This document shows, one piece after another, positions 60,182 through 64,000 of a stretch of DNA of 64,000 nt. The DNA is from an uncultured Spirochaetota bacterium. GTDB taxonomy: Bacteria; Spirochaetota; Spirochaetia; JAFGXN01. The stretch is from the NCBI GenBank assembly GCA_944390005.1, contig CALXOJ010000002.1, forward strand, positions 62,001-126,000. Direction: 5' to 3'. Position 1 is the stretch's first letter; every line of letters begins with the position of its first letter. The position numbers were made by a program, and so were the translations under genes. The notes below the pieces were generated by a model. It was not told the DNA's origin and searched no databases. It was given only the letters and a program-made list of their open reading frames with translations.

Positions 60182-60967
60182 ATGAAAAGATTCATTTGTT
60201 CAACGATTTTGAAGGCAGGCCGATTGGCACGCCGTTACCGGCGGCATTTGACGGATTTGACAATTGAAGAAAAATCGGAAAAGGATTTGGTCTCCGAGGC
60301 GGACCGTGCTGTCGAACGGTTAATTCGTTCCCGAATCGAGAAACGATTTCCCGATCACGCGATAGCGGGCGAGGAGTTTGCTCCGAAAGCAGGAAGCGGC
60401 AAACGGTGGCAAATCGACCCGATTGACGGAACCATCTCGTTTTTGTACGGTCAACCGCATTACTGCGTTTCAATGGCGTTTGAAGAGGACGGCGTTTTGA
60501 AGGCGGGGGCTGTTTACGCTCCCGAATCGGGACGGTTGTTTTATGCCGAAGCCGGCCGCGGCGCAACGGTCAACGGAAAACCGATTCACTGCCGCCGAAC
60601 GGAAAATCCTTCGAAGGCGCTGCTGACAACCGGTTTTGCCTGCATTCGCAGCGGTTTGGAAAAGAACAATATTCCGGTTTTTTCGGCGGTTTTGCCGAAG
60701 ATTTTGGCGACGCGGCGTTTCGGTTCGGCAGCCCTCGATTTGTGTTATACGGCGTGCGGCGAGGTTGACGGCTTTTGGGAGATGAATCTGAACAGTTACG
60801 ATGTGGCTGCCGGAATTTTGATCGCCCGTGAAGCGGGTGCGAAGGTGTGTGATTTTTCCGGGGGAACGGGGAAGCTGCCGGCGCAGATTGTCGCTGCTCA
60901 TCCGCCGCTGGCCGATTGGATTTGCGCTGAGGTGTCGAAAGTTTTAAACAGCGATATTCAGTCTTGA
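60182..60967 (+). CDS. Inositol monophosphatase family protein
   Basis: 261 residues from ATG 60182 with GGAGGAG directly upstream; the longer frame to 60026 overlaps the tRNA-Pro promoter and is rejected. Metal-binding motifs of the family: AGEEF (first Glu), QIDPIDGTISFLYG (DxxDGT), and SYDVAAGILIAREAGA (third Asp; the usual Trp before it is Tyr). Acts on inositol phosphates, 3'-phosphoadenosine nucleotides or related phosphates; the exact substrate is not readable. Convergent with and overlapping the FGGY kinase gene by ten bases. Confidence 0.9.
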   Translation: MKRFICSTILKAGRLARRYRRHLTDLTIEEKSEKDLVSEADRAVERLIRSRIEKRFPDHAIAGEEFAPKAGSGKRWQIDPIDGTISFLYGQPHYCVSMAFEEDGVLKAGAVYAPESGRLFYAEAGRGATVNGKPIHCRRTENPSKALLTTGFACIRSGLEKNNIPVFSAVLPKILATRRFGSAALDLCYTACGEVDGFWEMNLNSYDVAAGILIAREAGAKVCDFSGGTGKLPAQIVAAHPPLADWICAEVSKVLNSDIQS

Positions 60968-62523
60968 TACGGACGGAAGCCCATCATCGGTTTTTTGTCG
61001 AGTTTTAAAAGGCAGCGGATGGTTCGATTCCAACGCTTCAGTTTAGTTTGACGCGTTGTTTCGTCCATCGACGGGGTGAACGTTGCCGCATTGCCTTTGA
61101 GGGAGCGCAATTCGTTTTCGTTTTTCCAGAATCCGCAGCCGATTCCCGCCATGTAAGCGGCGCCTGTCGCCGACATATCCGGTTCTACGGAACGAACAAC
61201 AGGAATTGAAGAAAAATCGGCTAAATACTGAATCAAAATATCGGAGTTGCTGACGCCGCCGTCGACGTTGACCGCTTTGATGACGGTTTTTGTATCTTTT
61301 TCCATTCCTGTCAGAATGTCATTGAGCCGTAAAGCCAAACCTTCCAGGACGGCGCGGGCGACGTTGGATCGATGCGTTGCCAACGACAGTCCGAAAATGG
61401 CGGCTCTTGTCCGCGGGTTGAAGTAAGGAAAACGGATTCCCGAAGCGGTCGGCACCACCGTGATTCCTTCGGTGTCTTTGCACTGTGCGGCGAGAGCATC
61501 CAGTTCTTTTCCGTCGGAGGAGAGCCCGATTCCCTGTCCCAGCCAATCGATGAGGGTTCCGGCAGTGGCGACATATCCTTCCAGCATATAAACCGGTTTG
61601 CCGTTGATGACCCAAGCAATGAGCGGAAAAAGTCCGCGGCGGGAGAGTTTTGCTTTTGCTCCGACGTTTAAATCGACAAAGGCGCCCGAGCCCTGTGAAA
61701 TTTTCACTTCACCGGTATGAAAGCAGCAGTGTCCGAAAAGCGCCGCCGGCTGATCGCCGAGGCTGCCGCAGACGGGAATCGGCGCGCCGAAAAACGAAGC
61801 GTCGGTTTCTCCGAAGCGGCCGTTTGAATCAATCACTTCGGGGAAAATTTCCATCGGAATGCCGAAGGTTTTGCAGATAATCGGATTCCATTTCATGTGG
61901 AACGGATTGTACATGGAAGTGGCGGCAGCCTGCGAAGCATCGGTAACATGACGGCCGGTGAGTTGATAAAGGAACCAACAGTCGGTGGTGCCGAACGCAA
62001 CTTCGCCGGCTTTGCACCGTTTGCGTAAATCGGGGCGCCTGTTTAACAACCACAAAAGGCGGGTTGAGGCGTGATCGGTTGTGAACTTCAGCATAGAAGC
62101 CGCGGTGAGCATGGTGTCGCGCGTCACAAACGCGCCCGCCGCCGCCGCTGCCTGCAGCAACTTCCATTTCAGGGAGCGGTTCATTGCGTCGACCTGATCG
62201 GCGGCGCGCACATCGGCCCAGCTGATCAGCGGCGTCAGCGGCTTTCCCGTCGCTTTTTCCCATAACATAAACGACGCCCTCTGTGCGCTGATTCCAATGC
62301 CGGCAATATCTGAGGCTGAGCAGTTCGCCTTTTGCATCACATCGCGGACGGCTTTGACAAAAGCGTCGAACATCATTTGCGGATCATGCTCCTGCGCTCC
62401 CGGTTCAGTCGATACCGACGGCGTCGGCACGGAAGCTCGAAAAACAATTTCTCCCTTTCTGTTAAACAAAAATGAGCGAAGACTGCGCCCGCCCGAATCG
62501 ACAGCCAAAATCATTTTTTCCAT
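60958..62523 (-). CDS. FGGY-family carbohydrate kinase (glycerol kinase-like)
   Basis: 521 residues with the two-domain FGGY fold. C-terminal signatures fit the glycerol kinase branch: GSLGDQPAALFGHCCFHTGEVKISQGSGAF and NVDGGVSNSDILIQYLADF with SATGAAYMAGIGCGFW. However, glycerol-binding residues differ: where GlpK has QRETT the sequence is QRASF, and WQDRR is WADVR, so the substrate may be another polyol or sugar. The phosphate-binding loop reads DSGGRSLRSF instead of the usual DxGTTSxR. The promoter leaves only six bases before the ATG, so the mRNA is probably leaderless. Confidence 0.88.
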   Translation of the reverse strand: MEKMILAVDSGGRSLRSFLFNRKGEIVFRASVPTPSVSTEPGAQEHDPQMMFDAFVKAVRDVMQKANCSASDIAGIGISAQRASFMLWEKATGKPLTPLISWADVRAADQVDAMNRSLKWKLLQAAAAAGAFVTRDTMLTAASMLKFTTDHASTRLLWLLNRRPDLRKRCKAGEVAFGTTDCWFLYQLTGRHVTDASQAAATSMYNPFHMKWNPIICKTFGIPMEIFPEVIDSNGRFGETDASFFGAPIPVCGSLGDQPAALFGHCCFHTGEVKISQGSGAFVDLNVGAKAKLSRRGLFPLIAWVINGKPVYMLEGYVATAGTLIDWLGQGIGLSSDGKELDALAAQCKDTEGITVVPTASGIRFPYFNPRTRAAIFGLSLATHRSNVARAVLEGLALRLNDILTGMEKDTKTVIKAVNVDGGVSNSDILIQYLADFSSIPVVRSVEPDMSATGAAYMAGIGCGFWKNENELRSLKGNAATFTPSMDETTRQTKLKRWNRTIRCLLKLDKKPMMGFRPYQD

Positions 62524-62529
62524 AATAAA

Positions 62530-62558
62530 ATTATCACACGGGATTCATCGTCTGTCAA
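62530..62558 (-). promoter_or_regulatory. Promoter of the FGGY kinase (leaderless geometry)
   Basis: Minus strand: TTGACA (62558-62553), 17-base spacer, GATAAT (62535-62530), then TTTATT and ATG 62523. Clear consensus and no room for a ribosome site. Confidence 0.8.
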
Positions 62559-62569
62559 GTTTGAACCGC

Positions 62570-62597
62570 AAAAACAGACGGAAGCCGGAGCCTCCGT
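62570..62597 (-). terminator. Probable terminator of the small lipoprotein gene
   Basis: Minus strand: stem ACGGAGGC/GCTTCCGT with one G-T pair, then CTGTTTTTG. It lies just upstream of the FGGY kinase promoter, separating the two genes. Confidence 0.55.
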
Positions 62598-62623
62598 TTA
62601 AGGCGCTCTCCGTTACCGCAGTC

Positions 62624-63109
62624 TCACTCCGGCGGATTGCCGAACCGGATAAAGGTCTCTCCGGCAGCCGCTTCCTTGAAACGGCTCGAAGAATCGCGGC
62701 CGGATTCCGCGTCTTCGGCCAGCCGCCCGTCAAGCAGCTTTCTGACGGTCTGCGGATCGGACGTTCCGTTCAGAGAGCGGATGGAGTCGCTTTCTTTGCG
62801 CGCAACGGTCTCCAAATAAATGCGGACGCTGCTTCCCGCCGCGAATTCGGCCTGAAAATACGGCTGTCCGCCGTCGATAGCCAAAAGGTAAAACGGGTAA
62901 ACCACAATCAGCGGAAGTTCCGCCTCTTTTTCAGTCAGACGGTTGGAGCGTCCGTCCTCGGAAGCGCCGTCCTGTTCGGTGTACGAAAGCCGGACTTTCG
63001 TTCCCGGAGCGCCGTCCAAATACGCGGCGACGTCGAATTCGCCGTGCCCGACCGTCGGGCAGCCGCACAAAATCGCCGGCAGAAGCAGAAAAAACGGTAA
63101 TTTTTTCAT
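62624..63109 (-). CDS. Small predicted lipoprotein behind a poly-G promoter
   Basis: 161 residues; signal MKKLPFFLLLPAILCGC with Cys17 as lipidation site. The mature part has beta character (VRLSYTEQDGASEDGR, LPLIVVYPFYLLAIDGG, YFQAEFAAGSSVRIYLE) and no recognised family. AGGAGG lies five bases before the ATG. The gene is monocistronic between terminator and promoter. Its promoter contains a run of eight G in the spacer, suggesting on/off switching of expression, as known for surface proteins of pathogenic treponemes. Confidence 0.78.
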   Translation of the reverse strand: MKKLPFFLLLPAILCGCPTVGHGEFDVAAYLDGAPGTKVRLSYTEQDGASEDGRSNRLTEKEAELPLIVVYPFYLLAIDGGQPYFQAEFAAGSSVRIYLETVARKESDSIRSLNGTSDPQTVRKLLDGRLAEDAESGRDSSSRFKEAAAGETFIRFGNPPE

Positions 63110-63125
63110 GTCAACCTCCTCAAAG

Positions 63126-63155
63126 ATTTTACCCCCCCCTCCCCGAATTTGTCAA
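63126..63155 (-). promoter_or_regulatory. Promoter with G8 tract in the spacer (candidate phase-variable)
   Basis: Minus strand: TTGACA (63155-63150), 18-base spacer containing GGGG-A-GGGGGGGG, TAAAAT (63131-63126). The eight-G run (63139-63132) borders the -10 box. Loss of one G would bring the spacer to the optimal 17 bases. Confidence 0.7.
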
Positions 63156-63189
63156 GTTTCTTCCATCCGGTTTTTCTTTTCCTCAACTG

Positions 63190-63218
63190 CGGACAGAAAC
63201 CGCGGTTTTTTGTATAAT
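63190..63218 (+). promoter_or_regulatory. Promoter of the ModF-like gene (leaderless geometry)
   Basis: CGGACA (63190-63195), 17-base spacer, TATAAT (63213-63218), six bases to ATG 63225, no Shine-Dalgarno. Confidence 0.65.
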
Positions 63219-63224
63219 CGAGTT

Positions 63225-64000
63225 ATGGAAGAGATGCCGTCATTTGAAAACAGCCGCATTGAAAAAAACGAGCGGATTTTGATTGAAAGTCTGACGTGGA
63301 AACCGCGCAGAGGGGAAGTGTGGCTGATTATCGGCCCGAACGGCGGCGGAAAGTCGTTTTTGGCGGACGCCCTTTCCGGGGCGGCGGCTGTCGACGGCAG
63401 ACGGCTGCCTCAAGCGGAAAAAACGGCGGTCGTCTCATTGGAAGCGGCGTCGGCGTTGATTGAAGAGGAACGCAAAAACGACGACTCTGATTTTGTCGAA
63501 GGCGGCGTTGACATCGGCCGCACCGTTTACCGTTTCCTCGGCTGCAAAGAGACAGTCTCCGATCGGGCGCAGCGGATTATCTCCCTGCTTGGACTGGAAC
63601 CGTTAGCCAACCGCGGACTGAAATATCTGTCGACGGGAGAAATTCGGCGGACGCTCTTGGCAAAAGCGTTCCTTTCCGATAAGACATTTCTGATTTTTAG
63701 CGATCCGTTTGCCGGATTGGACGCCGATTCGCGTCGGACAGTCTCCGGATTTATCGAAGCGGCGGCGGCTGCCTGGAAAGAGGGCCGCAGTGATGTCTGT
63801 CCGTTTCTTTTTATGGAAAGATATTGTGAAGTTCCCGCTTCCGTCGACTGCGTACTGGAACTTTCCGGCGGAACGGTCGCCTTCAGCGGCCCCCGCAGCC
63901 GTTACGAAACGCGAACCGTTGCCGAAAATAACAGCGAAACAGTCGACGAAGCCGCCGTTCTGCGGTTGAAAAACGACAGCGGAGAAAATCGACCGCCGGC
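63225..64000 (+). CDS. modF: ModF-like ATP-binding cassette protein (N-terminal half, runs off the window)
   Basis: 258 residues are visible, frame open at the right edge. One ATP-binding cassette: Walker A IIGPNGGGKSFLADAL (about 42-57), signature LKYLSTGEIRRTLLAKAF, and Walker B region LIFSDPFAGLDADSR. The stretches VVSLEAASALIEEERKNDDSD and KYLSTGE plus the PF-GLD run match the first domain of ModF (PhrA), a double-ATPase protein tied to molybdate handling, and the last residues look like the entry to a second domain. Here the Walker B Asp-Glu pair (DEP) reads SDP, so this half may be a weak ATPase. Confidence 0.68.
   Translation, partial: MEEMPSFENSRIEKNERILIESLTWKPRRGEVWLIIGPNGGGKSFLADALSGAAAVDGRRLPQAEKTAVVSLEAASALIEEERKNDDSDFVEGGVDIGRTVYRFLGCKETVSDRAQRIISLLGLEPLANRGLKYLSTGEIRRTLLAKAFLSDKTFLIFSDPFAGLDADSRRTVSGFIEAAAAAWKEGRSDVCPFLFMERYCEVPASVDCVLELSGGTVAFSGPRSRYETRTVAENNSETVDEAAVLRLKNDSGENRPP

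Overview
The window looks like chromosome from an anaerobic, host-associated bacterium, most likely a spirochaete of the Treponema type; this is an inference from gene content, not from a marker gene. Pointers are a bacterial XPB/ERCC3 helicase with a partner protein, a DUF4954 protein, a GGGtGRT protein next to a NifU-like scaffold, several large lipoproteins with lax lipoboxes, InlB-type repeats, HydF (FeFe-hydrogenase maturation) and ferredoxin-linked IorAB. Most of the window has moderate GC; positions 1-580, 3594-4220 and about 6690-9170 are visibly more AT-rich and look acquired.

Layout. 1-4220: end of a type I restriction-modification locus (hsdS end, hsdR, small zinc-finger-like gene). 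4539-6614: J-domain-like and HIRAN proteins, ogt, and a DUF1848 remnant. 6688-10022: accessory stretch with a CoiA-like gene and partner, three small unknown genes (one frameshifted) and an Rpn-family nuclease with a nested translation start. 10172-13887: tex-hflX. 14010-21557: five consecutive lipoprotein genes. 21660-25159: paaK-iorB-iorA for 2-oxoacid (arylpyruvate) oxidation to CoA esters. 25215-29119: an elongation factor G paralogue and the NifU-like/GGGtGRT pair. 29161-31408: a REC-GGDEF regulator, an acyltransferase with its middle deleted, a MIF-family tautomerase and a nitroreductase. 31530-37640: InlB-repeat lipoprotein and a P-type cation ATPase behind a yybP-ykoY-type (Mn2+) riboswitch. 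37714-41314: two MATE exporters around a YjdF-like membrane protein. 41375-44539: thiol peroxidase and an exported beta-mannosidase. 44573-51854: XPB helicase pair, RND exporter, hydF. 51933-57164: two tRNA-Ala genes around nadE, then bioD-bioA and a PfkB sugar kinase. 57216-60967: marR, tRNA-Val, DUF4954, tRNA-Pro, an inositol-monophosphatase-like enzyme. 60958-64000: FGGY kinase, a small lipoprotein behind a poly-G promoter, and the first half of a ModF-like ABC protein.

The most distinctive signals are: (a) an in-frame internal Shine-Dalgarno plus ATG inside rpn, matching the RpnL/RpnS intragenic toxin-antitoxin arrangement; (b) a run of eight G in the -35/-10 spacer of a lipoprotein promoter, a candidate phase-variable switch; (c) a Mn2+ riboswitch with overlapping terminator in front of a P-type ATPase; (d) an NAD synthetase whose fused glutaminase domain has lost catalytic Lys and Cys; (e) a recurring promoter geometry in which the -10 box ends only 6-9 bases before the start codon, implying many leaderless mRNAs (tex, xpb, bioD, modF-like, FGGY kinase and others); and (f) two genes caught in decay by clean deletions. 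No CRISPR array, insertion sequence or rRNA was seen.
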